A stretch of 64,000 nt of DNA from Marinobacter salicampi (GCF_011074795.1 NZ_JAAMPF010000022.1:62001-126000); one strand, 5' to 3'; positions 37,433 to 50,857 are shown, counted from the stretch's first letter. Notes: a model not told the origin generated them from the letters alone. Translations and numbers: made by a program.

Positions 37433-37978
37433 ATGGCAAAGCAGCATGCGGTAAAAGCCTGGCTGAGTGTGTGCATGGCGTCGCTTCTGGCCGCCTGTTC
37501 CCAAGGCAGCGGCTTTTCAGATATCGATCGTTTTATGGAAGAGACCCGTGCGAAGCCGCGCGGCTACGTCGACCCCCTTCCTGAGTTCAAGGCCTATGAG
37601 GCTTTCAGCTACTCGGCAGCGGACCGTCGGTCGCCCTTCGAGCCACCTATTGAAGTGCAGCTCACCATGGTGGACCAGCAGCCCCAGAGTAACGTGGAAC
37701 CTGACCTCGACCGTCCCAAGGAAGTGCTGGAGAACTTCGACCTGAAGTCTCTGAAAATGGTTGGCACGCTTCGAGGTGCTGGCGGAAATCAATATGCCCT
37801 GGTGGCCGATGACGAAGGCGGTGTACACCGCGTCAACACCGGCAATTACATGGGACAGAATTACGGCAGGATCATCGGAGTCAATGAGGTCCGGATTGAG
37901 CTTGTCGAGATTGTACCCAATGGCCGGGGAGGCTGGGTTGAACGCCCCCGATCCCTTTCGCTGGATAATGAGGGTTGA
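37433..37978 (+). CDS. pilP: Type IV pilus lipoprotein PilP
   Basis: A 181-residue inner-membrane lipoprotein with lipobox SLLAAC (Cys22). A disordered N-terminal stretch binds PilNO and the C-terminal beta domain (about 100-175, LKSLKMVGTLRGAGGNQYAL ... VHRVNTGNYMGQNYGRI) contacts the PilQ secretin. The VHRVxxGxYxGxNxG signature is diagnostic. It lies between pilO and pilQ, with 12 nt to pilQ. Confidence 0.97.
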   Translation: MAKQHAVKAWLSVCMASLLAACSQGSGFSDIDRFMEETRAKPRGYVDPLPEFKAYEAFSYSAADRRSPFEPPIEVQLTMVDQQPQSNVEPDLDRPKEVLENFDLKSLKMVGTLRGAGGNQYALVADDEGGVHRVNTGNYMGQNYGRIIGVNEVRIELVEIVPNGRGGWVERPRSLSLDNEG

Positions 37979-37990
37979 GGAGCGCCAGTT

Positions 37991-40102
37991 ATGAATACTG
38001 AAAGAAAAATGCACGATAAAAACAGGTTGGGGTCGAGGCTCGCGATGTTAAGAAAACTTTCCTTATGCGTAAGCATGATTGTATTTGCAACAATGTCAGG
38101 CCTTGCCAGTGCTGTGACCCTGAAGGATGTGGAGTTTTCCACATTGTCCGGGGACCGGACCCAGGTGACGCTGAAGTTTGACGGCCAGCCACCCGAGCCG
38201 ACCGGCTACACCATCGAGCGTCCGGCCCGGATCGCGGTGGACCTGCGGGACACCCGCAGTGGCTTAAACAGCCGGAATATGTCACTGGGCTCAGGTAATG
38301 CCCAGAGTATGACGGTGGTTGAGACCAATGACCGGACCCGGCTGATTTTCAACCTGGTGGAACTCACTACCTATACCTCGTCCCGCAGTGGTGACTCCAT
38401 CATCCTGACCATCGGTGACGGCTCTGGCGCCACAGCAGCATCGGCATCCTCTGCCTCTTCTGCCTCGGGCCAGGCAATGTCGCGGTCTTCGAACGCCCGG
38501 AGTCAAGGCGTGACCAATGTTGACTTCCGTCGTGGCGAAAACGGTGAGGGACGGATCGTGGTCCAACTTGCCGACAGCAAGACACCAGTGGATCTGTCCG
38601 AGTCAGGGGGCCGGATTCGGCTGGTGATGGAAGACACGCCAGTGCCTGCAGATCTCCGCCGGCGTCTTGATGTGACTGACTTTGCCACCCCCGTCACCCG
38701 GGTGGACACCTTTATGGAAGGCAATGATGCGGTCGTCGAGATCCGTCCCCAGGGCGCCTATGACTACCTTGCATACCAGGCAGACAACACCTTTACGGTC
38801 AGTGTCGAGCCATTGTCAGAAGAGGAGGCCGAGAGCCGGCGCGAAGACAAGTTCCCCTACACCGGCGACAAGCTTTCCCTGAACTTCCAGGACATCGAAG
38901 TGCGTTCTGTTTTGCAGTTGATTGCTGACTTTACCGGGCTCAACCTGGTTGCCAGTGACACCGTCAGCGGCAGCATCACACTGCGCCTGCAGAACGTGCC
39001 CTGGGACCAGGCCCTGGACCTGATCCTGAAGACCAAGGGTCTGGACAAGCGTCAGATCGGTAACGTCCTTCTGGTTGCCCCTGCTGATGAAATTGCAGCC
39101 AGGGAGCGCCTGGAACTGGAAACCAACAAGCAGATCGCTGAGTTGGCGCCAGTGAGCTTGGACATTATTCAGGTTAATTATGCCAAGGCCGCAGACATCG
39201 TTGGTCTGATTCAGTCGGACGAAGAGCTGATCTCCAGTCGCGGCTTCGTGTCATCGGACGCGCGCACCAATACCATCAGCGTCCGTGAAACGGTAGACAA
39301 GCTTGAGCAGATCCGTCGACTGGTCAGTACCTGGGACGTGCCGGTCCGCCAGGTATTGATTGAAGCCCGTCTGGTTCGCGCCCAGACCGACCTTGCCGAA
39401 GAGCTGGGTGTACAGTGGGGTGCTGCAGGAAGAAGCAATGCTAACGGAGGCGAGAACAACCTCGGGTTCGGCGGTAACATCGGCCAGACACCCATTGGTG
39501 GATCGCCACTGGATCTTGGTGGGCTGAACGTTGATCTCGGCGTCGCCCGTGCCAACACCTCGTCAGTATCCTTCGGTTATATCGGCTCTGACTTCCTGGT
39601 AGATCTGGAGCTGTCTGCTTTCGAAAGCGATGGTCAGGCCGAAATTGTGGCGCAACCGAAAGTTGTTACGGCAGATCGTCAGACGGCCAAAATCAAGTCC
39701 GGTGAAGAGATTCCTTACCAGGAAGCCTCTTCCAGCGGTGCCACTTCAGTATCCTTCAAGGAAGCTGCCCTGTCGCTGGAAGTCACTCCCCAGATCACCC
39801 CGGATGACAAGATCATCATGGATCTGACCGTGGCCCAGGATTCCCGGGGCCAGGAAACGGCCGGTATACCCAGTATCAACACCAACGAAGTGACCACCCA
39901 GGTGCTGGTACGGGATGGTGAAACCGTAGTGCTTGGCGGCATTTTCCAGTCAGAGCGTTCAACGACTACTGTAAAGACCCCGTTCCTTGGCGACATTCCT
40001 TACCTGGGGCGCCTGTTTACACGCAACACGTCCATTGACGAGCGCAGTGAACTGCTGATCTTCATCACGCCGAAGATTCTCAAGGGCGACTTGATCGACT
40101 AG
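37991..40102 (+). CDS. pilQ: Type IV pilus secretin PilQ
   Basis: A 703-residue outer-membrane secretin, the pore for the pilus. A signal peptide ends near SGLASA; AMIN domains that bind peptidoglycan follow (about 38-280), then an N0/STN domain (LSLNFQDIEVRSVLQLIAD), an N1 domain, and the secretin domain with VRQVLIEARLVRAQTDLAEE, QEASSSGATSVSFKEAALSL and the C-terminal FLGDIPYLGRLFT. A serine-rich linker (ASASSASSASGQA) separates the AMIN repeats. Length is close to the Pseudomonas protein. A terminator follows, so the operon ends here. Confidence 0.97.
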   Translation: MNTERKMHDKNRLGSRLAMLRKLSLCVSMIVFATMSGLASAVTLKDVEFSTLSGDRTQVTLKFDGQPPEPTGYTIERPARIAVDLRDTRSGLNSRNMSLGSGNAQSMTVVETNDRTRLIFNLVELTTYTSSRSGDSIILTIGDGSGATAASASSASSASGQAMSRSSNARSQGVTNVDFRRGENGEGRIVVQLADSKTPVDLSESGGRIRLVMEDTPVPADLRRRLDVTDFATPVTRVDTFMEGNDAVVEIRPQGAYDYLAYQADNTFTVSVEPLSEEEAESRREDKFPYTGDKLSLNFQDIEVRSVLQLIADFTGLNLVASDTVSGSITLRLQNVPWDQALDLILKTKGLDKRQIGNVLLVAPADEIAARERLELETNKQIAELAPVSLDIIQVNYAKAADIVGLIQSDEELISSRGFVSSDARTNTISVRETVDKLEQIRRLVSTWDVPVRQVLIEARLVRAQTDLAEELGVQWGAAGRSNANGGENNLGFGGNIGQTPIGGSPLDLGGLNVDLGVARANTSSVSFGYIGSDFLVDLELSAFESDGQAEIVAQPKVVTADRQTAKIKSGEEIPYQEASSSGATSVSFKEAALSLEVTPQITPDDKIIMDLTVAQDSRGQETAGIPSINTNEVTTQVLVRDGETVVLGGIFQSERSTTTVKTPFLGDIPYLGRLFTRNTSIDERSELLIFITPKILKGDLID

Positions 40103-40117
40103 TCGGGCACTGTCTGA

Positions 40118-40143
40118 AAGCCGCCTCAGGGCGGCTTTTTTTT
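40118..40143 (+). terminator. Intrinsic terminator after pilQ
   Basis: Stem AAGCCGCC / GGCGGCTT with a TCAG loop, followed by a T tract; separates the pil operon from aroK. Confidence 0.88.
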
Positions 40144-40223
40144 GGCTGCGAGGTAGGTGCAATCTTATGGTTGCCGGGGCTCTGTGCTATTCTCACCCGC
40201 CAGGTTCAACAAGAGCGAGTAGC

Positions 40224-40790
40224 ATGTCTTTGCCAAAACGCATCGTATTAGTGGGCCCTATGGGTGCTGGAAAAAGCACCATTGGCCGGCTTTTGGCGCG
40301 CGAGCTTGGGTATCGTTTTGTTGATTCAGACCGGCTGATAGAAGAACGTTGCGGTGCCAATATTCCCTGGATTTTTGATGTCGAGGGCGAGGAGGGCTTC
40401 CGGCAGCGGGAGTCCGCCATGCTGGCTGAACTCGCACACCAGCAAGCGGTTGTCGTAGCAACAGGCGGCGGGGCCGTGATGAAGCCCGAAAACCATGAGA
40501 CCCTTAAACAGGATGCCCTGGTGGTATACCTCAAGACCTCCATTGATCAGCAGGTGGAGAGGACCCGTCGTGACAAGAATAGGCCGCTACTGCAGAACGA
40601 CGATCCTGAAGCCGTGTTAAGAGATTTGTTCACCATGCGCGACCCTCTCTATAACGAGCTGGCCGACCTAGTGATGTTCACCGATCGCAAAAGTCCGAGG
40701 CTGGTGGTCCGGCAATTGATCAATCGTATGGACCCGAAAACACCTCGTCATAAGCGCCAGGTTAGAAAGGAAGGGCCCAGACATGCGTGA
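40224..40790 (+). CDS. aroK: Shikimate kinase
   Basis: A 188-residue P-loop kinase phosphorylating shikimate in the aromatic amino acid pathway. Walker A is GPMGAGKST (10-18 region), the shikimate-binding DSDRLIEER follows, then [12 protein letters not shown] and [11 protein letters not shown]. The ATG at 40224 ([11 protein letters not shown]) is preferred over the upstream in-frame start at 40167, since it gives the family length and starts just before the first beta strand. It overlaps aroB by 8 bp; both enzymes serve the same pathway. Confidence 0.97.
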   Translation: MSLPKRIVLVGPMGAGKSTIGRLLARELGYRFVDSDRLIEERCGANIPWIFDVEGEEGFRQRESAMLAELAHQQAVVVATGGGAVMKPENHETLKQDALVVYLKTSIDQQVERTRRDKNRPLLQNDDPEAVLRDLFTMRDPLYNELADLVMFTDRKSPRLVVRQLINRMDPKTPRHKRQVRKEGPRHA

Positions 40791-41883
40791 AACCCATCGT
40801 GACCTTGAAGTTGGGCTGGCTGATCGCAGCTATCCGATCCTGATCGGCCAGGGTCTGCTGGGTATCAGGGACCTGGGGCCCTTTGTTACTGGCGACCGGG
40901 TCATGATCGTTACCAACGAAACGGTGGCGCCCCTGTATCTGGATCAGGCCAGCCGCTGCTTTGCAGGCAAGAAAGTAGATTCCGTGGTTCTGCCCGATGG
41001 CGAGCAATATAAGAACTGGCAGACCCTCAACCTGATCTTTGATGCCTTACTCGAGGGTCAGCACAGCCGTAGCACCACGATCGTTGCCCTTGGTGGAGGC
41101 GTCGTAGGCGACATGGCGGGTTTCGCAGCCGCCTGCTATCAGCGTGGTGTGGCTTACATCCAGATTCCGACCACCTTACTGTCCCAGGTGGATTCCTCCG
41201 TAGGTGGTAAGACCGGCATTAACCACCCCCTGGGCAAGAACATGATTGGTGCATTCCATCAGCCCCAGGTCGTGCTGATCGATACCGACACTCTGGCGAC
41301 CCTGCCCGAACGGGAACTACCGGCTGGCCTGGCAGAAGTCATCAAGTACGGGTTGATCCGGGACCAGGCCTTCCTAGGCTGGCTGGAACAGTCAGTGGAC
41401 GCGCTCTCCCGGCTTGAAACCGAAGCGCTGGTCGAGGCCATATTCCGTTCCTGTGCCTGCAAGGCAGAGGTGGTTTCGCTGGATGAGCGAGAGGGTGGAC
41501 TGCGGGCTATACTCAACCTTGGCCATACCTTCGGCCACGCTATCGAGACCTATGCCGGCTATGGCCGGTGGCTGCATGGTGAAGCCGTCGGCACCGGCAT
41601 GCTCATGGCCCTGGACCTCTCCGCCCGGCTCGGGCTGATTCCAGAGTCTGACCGAGTTCGGGGCGAAACCCTTATCCTCAGGGCAGGTCTACCTGCCCGT
41701 CCACCTGTCGATATGAAGCCTGCCGATTTCCTGAAACTGATGGCGGTGGACAAGAAGAACGTGAGTGGTTCACTGCGGCTGGTCCTGCTGCAGGCTCTTG
41801 GTGACGCGGTGATTACCTCGGAGTTTGATCATGCCTGTCTTGATGAAACGCTGGCGCTTTTCTGCGGCGCCGGTCAGGAATAG
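40783..41883 (+). CDS. aroB: 3-dehydroquinate synthase
   Basis: A 366-residue NAD- and metal-dependent enzyme turning DAHP into 3-dehydroquinate. Conserved pieces include [10 protein letters not shown]-like [12 protein letters not shown], the NAD-binding [33 protein letters not shown] and the metal ligands in [12 protein letters not shown]. It overlaps aroK upstream and is followed 8 nt later by damX; the order aroK-aroB-damX is widely conserved in gammaproteobacteria. Confidence 0.98.
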   Translation: MRETHRDLEVGLADRSYPILIGQGLLGIRDLGPFVTGDRVMIVTNETVAPLYLDQASRCFAGKKVDSVVLPDGEQYKNWQTLNLIFDALLEGQHSRSTTIVALGGGVVGDMAGFAAACYQRGVAYIQIPTTLLSQVDSSVGGKTGINHPLGKNMIGAFHQPQVVLIDTDTLATLPERELPAGLAEVIKYGLIRDQAFLGWLEQSVDALSRLETEALVEAIFRSCACKAEVVSLDEREGGLRAILNLGHTFGHAIETYAGYGRWLHGEAVGTGMLMALDLSARLGLIPESDRVRGETLILRAGLPARPPVDMKPADFLKLMAVDKKNVSGSLRLVLLQALGDAVITSEFDHACLDETLALFCGAGQE

Positions 41884-41891
41884 CAGACCCC

Positions 41892-43568
41892 ATGGCAGCG
41901 ACGGACGACACCCTGGGAGGCACAGAATCAGGCAGCCTGTTTTCACGCCTGCAGACCCATTATGGGCTGCGTGCAGATCCCCTGGACATGGACTCGCCTT
42001 TTTTTCCTGATGCCCAGCGCCAGCACGCCCTGGAAACGCTTCGGCATCTTTGCGGTTTTGGAGACATGGTACTCCTGCTGACCGGTCCCAAGGGAACCGG
42101 GAAAACCCGGATTCTGGCAGAGCTGATCCGGGGTGAGTCCAGCCGCCTGTCGTTTCATCGCCTGCCGTCGGCCGCATTGACCAGCACTCAGGCTCTGTCA
42201 CGAGAGTTGCTGAACATTGCTCACCAATCATTGCCAGCCAACAGCTCGCCCCGGGATGCGGTCTACGGTTTCTTCCGCTGGAGCGAAAGCTCAACACGAC
42301 GTGGCCAGCGTCTGGTCCTGCTCGTTGATAACGCTGATCAGGTGCCTCAGGAGGTTATTAATCTGCTGGCGTTAGCGTTTCGGGCTGCGGATGCAACGTC
42401 CGCTGCCGTACCCGTACTTAGCGGCTCCGACGATCTGGTGCAGGCCCTGGGGATGGTTGATCAGGGGGTGCACCAGATCCATCTCAAACCTCTCAGCAAA
42501 GAGGATGTCAGACGCTACCTGGAGCCGAGGGTCCAGGTAGCAGGGGGTAAGACAGAAGAGCTGCTGTCAGGGCGCAATCTTGCCCGTATTCATGAGCTCA
42601 GTCAGGGCAGTTTTGGCAGGCTCAAGCGGGTGGCTCCGGCGGTCTGGCTTGACTTGGCCTCACCGCCTCGGCGGGCGGCGGGGCCGGGGTTGGCTGCCTT
42701 GAGGTGGCCAGCACTCGCTTTGATTCTACTCGCGCTCTCTTGGTGGCTGGTTTCCAAGCAGTACGACAGCGTATCTGAGCCTGCTGAGTCGATGGCAGAG
42801 GCTCCGGTGGTGGTGCGCAAGATGATCAGCGTGGGCCCTGAACGGTCAGCCTCAGGTGCTGATTCAGTCGGGGAGTTGCCTGGGCAAGCAGTTACGGGAG
42901 ATGAAGGGAAAAGGCGGACGAACGACACGGTTGCGGGGTCAGGGAGCGGCGGCAACGCGCCTCCACCGGCACCAGAGCCCCTCCGTCAGGACGATCGGCC
43001 CCACTTAACACAGGTAAGTGACGAAGCCTTGGCAAGGGACAATAATGACCAGACTGCGGTGCCTCCAGCAGCGTCTGAGGCGGCGCCCCAGGCTGGGCTG
43101 GAGGAGTCGGCTGTCGAAACACTGGCCCTCGGGGCAGGCCCGGCGGATTCTGGCTCGGCGTCCGCAGGTTCCGAGGCAGAAGCGGTTGAGGCCGATAGTG
43201 AGCCGGGCAGTGACATTGTTGAGCTCTCGCTTGAGCAGGCGATTCCAGCGGCGCAGACAGAGGTACCTGGCTCTTTTGAGCCGGCTTTGCCGGGACGTTT
43301 CATACCGGCAGAAGAGGTTCGGGACAGTGCCGCCTTCACAGCCCAGTTCATCGCTGGCTTTGAAGAGGGAACAGCGGAGGACTTCCTCAATCGGCACAAG
43401 AATATTGACCAGTTGCAGTACACGCTTAGCGAAAGGAAAGGCCAGCCATGGTTTGTGGTATTCTATGGCAGGTTTGACTCCGAACAGGAAGCCCGGGCCG
43501 CCCAAGACACGTTTCCGCCAGCCCTGAGACAACAACAACCCTGGATTCGGCCGCTCGGCACGCTCTAG
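41892..43568 (+). CDS. damX: DamX-like cell division protein, AAA plus SPOR domains
   Basis: A 558-residue bitopic membrane protein. The cytoplasmic part is an ExeA-like AAA domain with Walker A GPKGTGKT (65-72) and VLLVDNADQVP (Walker B). One span (about 276-292, WPALALILLALSWWLV) leads to a long low-complexity periplasmic linker rich in Ala, Glu, Ser and Pro. The C-terminal SPOR domain (about 495-556, WFVVFYGRFDSEQEARAAQ) binds septal glycan. It sits between aroB and gltB as in Pseudomonas. DamX proteins localise to the division site; the AAA part is shared with Pseudomonas-type members rather than E. coli DamX. Confidence 0.93.
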   Translation: MAATDDTLGGTESGSLFSRLQTHYGLRADPLDMDSPFFPDAQRQHALETLRHLCGFGDMVLLLTGPKGTGKTRILAELIRGESSRLSFHRLPSAALTSTQALSRELLNIAHQSLPANSSPRDAVYGFFRWSESSTRRGQRLVLLVDNADQVPQEVINLLALAFRAADATSAAVPVLSGSDDLVQALGMVDQGVHQIHLKPLSKEDVRRYLEPRVQVAGGKTEELLSGRNLARIHELSQGSFGRLKRVAPAVWLDLASPPRRAAGPGLAALRWPALALILLALSWWLVSKQYDSVSEPAESMAEAPVVVRKMISVGPERSASGADSVGELPGQAVTGDEGKRRTNDTVAGSGSGGNAPPPAPEPLRQDDRPHLTQVSDEALARDNNDQTAVPPAASEAAPQAGLEESAVETLALGAGPADSGSASAGSEAEAVEADSEPGSDIVELSLEQAIPAAQTEVPGSFEPALPGRFIPAEEVRDSAAFTAQFIAGFEEGTAEDFLNRHKNIDQLQYTLSERKGQPWFVVFYGRFDSEQEARAAQDTFPPALRQQQPWIRPLGTL

Positions 43569-43674
43569 CCGTGAACTGGCTGAGAGCCGCCAGGTGAAGC
43601 CCCCGCAAGCCTTTGAGCGGGGTTGAATCTACCCGATACCGTAGGTCGTAAAACCCTGTCTACTCCTCTATCGT

Positions 43675-43703
43675 TTGAGTAGGTACTTCTACGCGTGTAA
43701 AAT
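43675..43703 (+). promoter_or_regulatory. Sigma-70-type promoter for gltBD
   Basis: TTGAGT (43675-43680), exactly 17 nt, TAAAAT (43698-43703). The implied start near 43710 leaves a leader of about 88 nt before gltB. Confidence 0.6.
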
Positions 43704-43797
43704 AGCCAGCCCCCATTTTCAGTGTCAAAGGGCAGTTTTATCGATAATAGCTCTTATCCCTTTGATTGAAAAAGAATTTCTTTGCGAGAGAACGCTT

Positions 43798-46700
43798 ATG
43801 ACCACAGGTTTGTATCATCCCGATGAATTCAGGGACAACTGCGGATTTGGCCTCATCGCCCACATGAAAGGGCAGCCTAGCCACAAGTTGTTGCAAACTG
43901 CCATAGAGTCTCTGACCTGCATGACCCACCGGGGTGGTATAGCAGCAGATGGCAAAACCGGTGACGGTTGCGGCTTGTTGATCCAGAAGCCGGATACGTT
44001 CCTGCGCAAAATTGCTGACGAAACCTTCGGCAAGACCCTGAGCGACCTTTATGCCATAGGTCAGGTTTTCCTCAGTCCGGACGAAAGCCGCGCCCAGGCG
44101 GCACGGGCTGCGGTTGAGCGTCACTTGACCGATCAGGGCCTGGAGGTGGTCGGCTGGCGTGAGGTTCCAACCGATAACAACTGCCTGGGGCCCATGGCCC
44201 TCGATTGCCTGCCGCGTATCGAACAGGTTTTCGTGGAGTCAGCGGGCAAGACTGAGCGGGAATTCGCGATCAGTCTGTTCGTGGGACGTCGGCAGGCTGA
44301 AATGGCTCTGGTTGAGGACGAGGAGTTCTATATCTGCAGCCTTTCTCATCGGACCCTTTCTTACAAAGGTCTGATGATGCCTGCGGACATCACCAATTTT
44401 TACCAGGACCTTGGTGATCCACGGGTGGAAACGGCGATCTGTGTGTTTCACCAGCGCTTCTCCACCAACACTATGCCGCGCTGGCCTCTGGCGCAGCCCT
44501 TCCGCTATCTGGCCCACAACGGCGAGATAAACACAGTTTCGGGCAACCGCAACTGGGCCATTGCCCGTGCATCCAAGTTCAGCTCGCCGGAACTGCCGGA
44601 CCTGCAGACTCTGCAGCCCCTGGTTAACCTCACCGGCTCCGATTCGTCCAGCATGGATAATATGCTGGAGGTGCTGATGGCCGGCGGCGTGGATCTGTTC
44701 CGGGCAGCCCGGATGATGGTGCCGCCGGCGTGGCAGAACGTCGACACCATGGACTCCCAGCTGCGCGCCTTCTATGAATACAACTCCATGCACATGGAGC
44801 CCTGGGATGGTCCGGCCGGGCTGGTACTCACGGACGGCCGCTATGCAGTGTGCATGCTGGATCGTAATGGCCTGCGCCCGGCCCGCTATGTGATCACCAA
44901 GGATGACTTCTTCACGGTTGCGTCCGAGATCGGGACCTACGGTTATAAGCCTGAGGATGTCGTGGCCAAGGGCCGGGTTGGCCCCGGCCAGATGCTGGCG
45001 ATCGACACCGGATCCGGTGAGTTGCTCCATACCCGGGATATAGATGACCGCCTGAAAAGCAGCCAGCCGTACAAGCGCTGGTTGAAGGATAATGGCCTCC
45101 GCGTCGAGGCGACCCTGAACCAGGACACACCCGAGTTCAGGCTTATGGATACGGACCAGCTGCAGGTCCACCAGAAGATGTTCATGGTTTCCTATGAGGA
45201 GCGTGACCAGATCCTGCGACCGCTGGCAGAAAACGGCCAGGAGGCGGTGGGTTCCATGGGTGACGATACGCCAATGGCGGTGCTTTCCAGCCGCGTGCGG
45301 CATGTAGGCGATTACTTCCGGCAGAAATTCGCCCAGGTCACCAACCCGGCGATCGATCCCTTGCGCGAAGCCATCGTCATGTCGCTGGAGACCTGTCTTG
45401 GCGCCGAGCGGAATGTGTTCGAAGAAACCCCGGAGCATGCCAATCGCATCATTCTCTCGACGCCGGTGCTTTCGCCTGCAAAATTCCTGCGCATCATCAC
45501 CAACGACCGCCCCGGTTTCGAGGTTGTCCAGATTCCGCTGGGCTACCGGCCGGAGCTTGGTCTCAAGCAGGCCATAGAGGGGGTGTGTGAGCAGGCTGAA
45601 AAAGCCGTCCGAAACGGTAGCGTGCTGCTGGTGCTGACCGACCTGAAACTCAAGGAAGGTGAGCTGCCGGTCAGCTCGCTTATGGCCACCGGTGCGGTGC
45701 ATCATCACCTGGTTGCCAAGGGTTTGCGCTGCGACTGCAATATTATTGTTGAGACGGGCTGGGCAAGGGATCCGCATCATTTTGCCGTGCTGTTCGGGTT
45801 TGGTGCTACGGCGGTCTATCCCTACCTGGCCTATCAGGTACTGAACGACCTGATCCGTACCGGCGAGCTTCTGATGGATCCCATCGAAGCCAAGAATAAC
45901 TATCGCAAGGGTATCAACAAGGGCCTGCTGAAGATCTTGTCCAAGATGGGTATCTCGACCATTACCTCCTACCGGGGTGCCCAGCTTTTCGAAGCCATCG
46001 GTATCGCGGACGATGTGGTCGATCTCTGTTTCAAGGGCGTACCGAGCCGCATTCAGGGTGCCAGCTTTTTCGATTTCCAGCAGGATCAGGAACTGCTTGC
46101 CAGCGTCGCCTGGAAACCCCGCAAGCCGATCAGCCCTGGCGGCCTGCTGAAATACATTCACGGCCAGGAATACCATGCCTTTAATCCCGATGTGATCCGG
46201 ACCCTGCAGCAAGCAGTCAGAAGCGGTGAGTACGGGCTTTACCGTGAATATGCCGCGCTTGTGAATGAGCGGCCGGTGTCGACATTGAGGGATCTGCTGG
46301 GCATCCGTAAGGATCTCAAGGCCATTGAGCTGTCTGAGGTGGAACCGGTCGAGGCCATCTTCCCGCGCTTTGACTCAGCGGCCATGTCCCTGGGCGCTCT
46401 GTCGCCGGAAGCCCACGAAGCGCTGGCCATGGCTATGAACGCCCTGGGTGGCCGTTCGAACTCGGGTGAGGGTGGCGAAGACCCGGCCCGCTACGGTACC
46501 GACAAGCGCTCCAAGATCAAGCAGGTAGCGTCTGGCCGTTTTGGCGTAACCGCAGAGTATCTGCGCAGTGCCGACGTCATGCAGATCAAGGTTGCCCAGG
46601 GCGCTAAGCCCGGGGAAGGGGGGCAGCTGCCCGGCGGCAAGGTCAACGACCTGATCGCACGTCTGCGCTATTCGGTGCCCGGGGTCACGCTGATATCGCC

Positions 46701-48246
46701 ACCGCCTCACCATGACATCTATTCCATTGAAGATCTGGCCCAGCTCATCTTTGACCTCAAGCAGGTCAATCCCAAGGCGCTGGTGTCGGTCAAGCTGGTA
46801 TCGGAGCCTGGGGTCGGAACCATCGCCGCCGGCGTCGCCAAGGCCTATGCCGACCTGATCACCATTTCCGGCTATGACGGCGGCACCGCGGCCAGTCCGT
46901 TGACGTCCATCCGATATGCCGGTTCGCCCTGGGAGCTGGGCCTCAGTGAAGCCCAGCAGGCTCTGCGCTCCAATGACCTGCGTGGCAAGATCCGGTTACA
47001 GACGGACGGTGGCATCAAAACTGGCCTGGATGTGGTCAAGGCGGCCATTCTGGGCGCCGAAAGTTTCGGGTTCGGAACCACACCCATGGTGGCTCTTGGC
47101 TGCCTGTATTTGCGCATCTGCCACCTGAATAACTGTGCCACCGGCGTGGCTACGCAGAACCAGTACCTGCGCGACGAGCATTTCAAGGGTACGGTGGAGA
47201 TGGCGATGAATTTCTTCCGCTTCGTGGCGGAAGAAACCCGGGAGTGGCTTGCCCGTCTCGGCGTCAAGTCTCTGGAAGAGCTGGTGGGTCGAACGGATCT
47301 GCTCGAGCGCCTGCCTGGCGACACTGCCCGGCAGCAGAAACTGGATCTGTCACGGCTGCTGGTCAACGAGCACATACCAGCCGATAAACCGCATACCTGC
47401 CAGGTTGATCGCAATGAGCCTTTCGATCAGGGTGGCCTTGCAGAGCAGATGGTACGTGATACCTCTGACGCCATTGCCAACAAGGCCGGCGGCACCTGGA
47501 CCTATCGAGTGACCAATTGCGACCGTTCAATCGGGGCCCGGCTGTCCGGCGAAATCGCCGCCCTGCACGGTAATCAGGGCATGGTCGATGCACCAATTAC
47601 CCTTGAGCTCACGGGTACTGCGGGTCAGAGTTTCGGGGTCTGGAACGTTTCCGGTCTCAACCTCAACCTGGAAGGTGATGCCAACGATTACGTGGGCAAA
47701 GGCATGACCGGCGGCAAATTGGTGGTCAAGCCACCCAGGGTCAGCAGCTTCAAATCCCAGGAAACCTCTATCGTCGGCAACACCTGCCTCTACGGGGCCA
47801 CGGGCGGCAAGCTGTTTGCTGCCGGTACCGCGGGCGAGCGCTTTGGGGTACGCAACTCCGGCGCCCATGCTGTGGTAGAAGGGGTTGGCGACCACTGTTG
47901 TGAATATATGACCGGAGGACTGGTGACCGTGCTTGGTACCACCGGTCATAACTTCGGTGCCGGCATGACCGGAGGCTTTGCCTACGTGCTGGATGAAAAC
48001 AATACCTTTGTGGACAAGTACAACCACGAGCTTGTGGAAATCCAGCGTATATCCAGCGAGGACATGGAACCATACCGGAACCACCTGCGGGGTGTGGTGC
48101 GGGAGCAGGTTTCGGAAACCGGCAGCGAGTGGGCCGGTCATATTCTTGAGAATTTCGATGACTACATCGGGCGTTTCTGGCTGGTGAAACCAAAAGCCGC
48201 CAGTCTCCGGAGTCTGCTGGCGACCACCCGCGGCCGTCCGGAGTAA
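43798..48246 (+). CDS. gltB: Glutamate synthase large (alpha) subunit
   Basis: A 1482-residue NADPH-GOGAT large subunit, making two glutamates from glutamine and 2-oxoglutarate. The propeptide [14 protein letters not shown] is cleaved to expose catalytic Cys15 (CGFGLIAH) of the class II amidotransferase domain (15-~430). Central and FMN synthase domains follow, with [17 protein letters not shown] and, for the 3Fe-4S cluster, Cys1102, 1108 and 1113 ([12 protein letters not shown]). The C-terminal beta-helix domain carries glycine-rich repeats. The in-frame ATG at 43675 overlaps the promoter and would block propeptide logic, so the start at 43798 is chosen. gltD follows after 92 bp. Confidence 0.98.
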   Translation: MTTGLYHPDEFRDNCGFGLIAHMKGQPSHKLLQTAIESLTCMTHRGGIAADGKTGDGCGLLIQKPDTFLRKIADETFGKTLSDLYAIGQVFLSPDESRAQAARAAVERHLTDQGLEVVGWREVPTDNNCLGPMALDCLPRIEQVFVESAGKTEREFAISLFVGRRQAEMALVEDEEFYICSLSHRTLSYKGLMMPADITNFYQDLGDPRVETAICVFHQRFSTNTMPRWPLAQPFRYLAHNGEINTVSGNRNWAIARASKFSSPELPDLQTLQPLVNLTGSDSSSMDNMLEVLMAGGVDLFRAARMMVPPAWQNVDTMDSQLRAFYEYNSMHMEPWDGPAGLVLTDGRYAVCMLDRNGLRPARYVITKDDFFTVASEIGTYGYKPEDVVAKGRVGPGQMLAIDTGSGELLHTRDIDDRLKSSQPYKRWLKDNGLRVEATLNQDTPEFRLMDTDQLQVHQKMFMVSYEERDQILRPLAENGQEAVGSMGDDTPMAVLSSRVRHVGDYFRQKFAQVTNPAIDPLREAIVMSLETCLGAERNVFEETPEHANRIILSTPVLSPAKFLRIITNDRPGFEVVQIPLGYRPELGLKQAIEGVCEQAEKAVRNGSVLLVLTDLKLKEGELPVSSLMATGAVHHHLVAKGLRCDCNIIVETGWARDPHHFAVLFGFGATAVYPYLAYQVLNDLIRTGELLMDPIEAKNNYRKGINKGLLKILSKMGISTITSYRGAQLFEAIGIADDVVDLCFKGVPSRIQGASFFDFQQDQELLASVAWKPRKPISPGGLLKYIHGQEYHAFNPDVIRTLQQAVRSGEYGLYREYAALVNERPVSTLRDLLGIRKDLKAIELSEVEPVEAIFPRFDSAAMSLGALSPEAHEALAMAMNALGGRSNSGEGGEDPARYGTDKRSKIKQVASGRFGVTAEYLRSADVMQIKVAQGAKPGEGGQLPGGKVNDLIARLRYSVPGVTLISPPPHHDIYSIEDLAQLIFDLKQVNPKALVSVKLVSEPGVGTIAAGVAKAYADLITISGYDGGTAASPLTSIRYAGSPWELGLSEAQQALRSNDLRGKIRLQTDGGIKTGLDVVKAAILGAESFGFGTTPMVALGCLYLRICHLNNCATGVATQNQYLRDEHFKGTVEMAMNFFRFVAEETREWLARLGVKSLEELVGRTDLLERLPGDTARQQKLDLSRLLVNEHIPADKPHTCQVDRNEPFDQGGLAEQMVRDTSDAIANKAGGTWTYRVTNCDRSIGARLSGEIAALHGNQGMVDAPITLELTGTAGQSFGVWNVSGLNLNLEGDANDYVGKGMTGGKLVVKPPRVSSFKSQETSIVGNTCLYGATGGKLFAAGTAGERFGVRNSGAHAVVEGVGDHCCEYMTGGLVTVLGTTGHNFGAGMTGGFAYVLDENNTFVDKYNHELVEIQRISSEDMEPYRNHLRGVVREQVSETGSEWAGHILENFDDYIGRFWLVKPKAASLRSLLATTRGRPE

Positions 48247-48320
48247 CGACAGCAACGACCCTTTTGTCGGGGGCGCGGACAGGTGATCGGCCTGATCATG
48301 ACTGCGCCTTTCGAAATTGA

Positions 48321-49757
<1,437 letters not shown>

Positions 49758-49786
49758 GCTTCTATTCCCGACTAAACAGGATTTGC

Positions 49787-50857
49787 ATGACTGAACTAAA
49801 GAACGATCGTTTCCTGCGCGCCCTTATGCGTCAGCCCGTTGATCGCACGCCGGTGTGGATGATGCGCCAGGCCGGGCGCTACCTGCCGGAATACCGGGCG
49901 ACACGGGCCAAAGCGGGCGACTTCCTCAGCCTGTGCAAGAACACGCCCCTGGCCTGTGAAGTGACCATGCAGCCCCTGGAAAGGTATCCGTTGGATGCAG
50001 CCATTCTGTTCTCCGACATACTCACCATCCCCGACGCCATGGGCCTGGGTCTGTATTTCGAAACCGGCGAAGGCCCCAAGTTCCGGCGCACCGTGAGATC
50101 GGCAGCGGATGTGGATGCGCTGCCTGTGCTCAAGGCAGATGTGGACCTTGATTACGTCATGAATGCTGTCAGCATGATCCGCCAGGAGCTTAATGGCAGC
50201 GTTCCCCTGATCGGCTTTTCAGGCAGCCCCTGGACCCTGGCTACCTATATGGTTGAAGGCGGCTCGTCCAAGGATTTCCGGGAGGCCAAGCGGCTGATGT
50301 ATTCCGAACCGGAGGTCATGCACAGGCTGCTTGATCACCTCGCCGACGCCGTGACTGACTATCTCAATTGCCAGATCAGGGCCGGCGCCCAGGTTGTACA
50401 GATCTTCGACACCTGGGGCGGCATGCTTAGCAGCTGGGCCTATGAGGCATTCTCACTGGCGTACATGAAAAAAATCGTCAATGGTCTGATCCGGGAGCAG
50501 GACGGCCGCCACGTACCCGTCATACTGTTCACCAAGAACGGCGGCCAGTGGCTTGAGGCCATGGCGGAGACCGGGGCCGATGCCCTGGGTCTGGACTGGA
50601 CTACCGATATCGGTAAAGCCCGTGCCCGTGTCGGAGACCGCGTAACGCTCCAGGGCAACATGGATCCATCCATGCTGTACGCGCCACCGGAGCGGATCCG
50701 CCAGGAGGTGGCGGATATCCTTGCCCGTTTTGGCGAAGGCACCGGCCATATCTTTAATCTGGGCCATGGCATCACGCCGGATGTTGACCCTGAGCATGCC
50801 CGCGCCTTTATCGAAGCAGTGGTCGAACTGAGTCCGGCTTACCACAAGCAGCAGTAA
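49787..50857 (+). CDS. hemE: Uroporphyrinogen decarboxylase
   Basis: A 356-residue cytoplasmic enzyme removing four acetate carboxyls from uroporphyrinogen III in haem synthesis. The first signature [17 protein letters not shown] (arginine and Asp residues for substrate) and the second [17 protein letters not shown] are complete; [14 protein letters not shown] closes the site. Length equals the family norm. It follows gltD by 29 nt, an order kept in Pseudomonas. No terminator was seen after it. Confidence 0.98.
   Translation: MTELKNDRFLRALMRQPVDRTPVWMMRQAGRYLPEYRATRAKAGDFLSLCKNTPLACEVTMQPLERYPLDAAILFSDILTIPDAMGLGLYFETGEGPKFRRTVRSAADVDALPVLKADVDLDYVMNAVSMIRQELNGSVPLIGFSGSPWTLATYMVEGGSSKDFREAKRLMYSEPEVMHRLLDHLADAVTDYLNCQIRAGAQVVQIFDTWGGMLSSWAYEAFSLAYMKKIVNGLIREQDGRHVPVILFTKNGGQWLEAMAETGADALGLDWTTDIGKARARVGDRVTLQGNMDPSMLYAPPERIRQEVADILARFGEGTGHIFNLGHGITPDVDPEHARAFIEAVVELSPAYHKQQ

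Noticed and set aside
44239-46212. 657-codon open frame opposite gltB
   Set aside because: It lies wholly inside gltB on the other strand, has no recognisable domain or ribosome site, and is explained by GC-rich codon bias.
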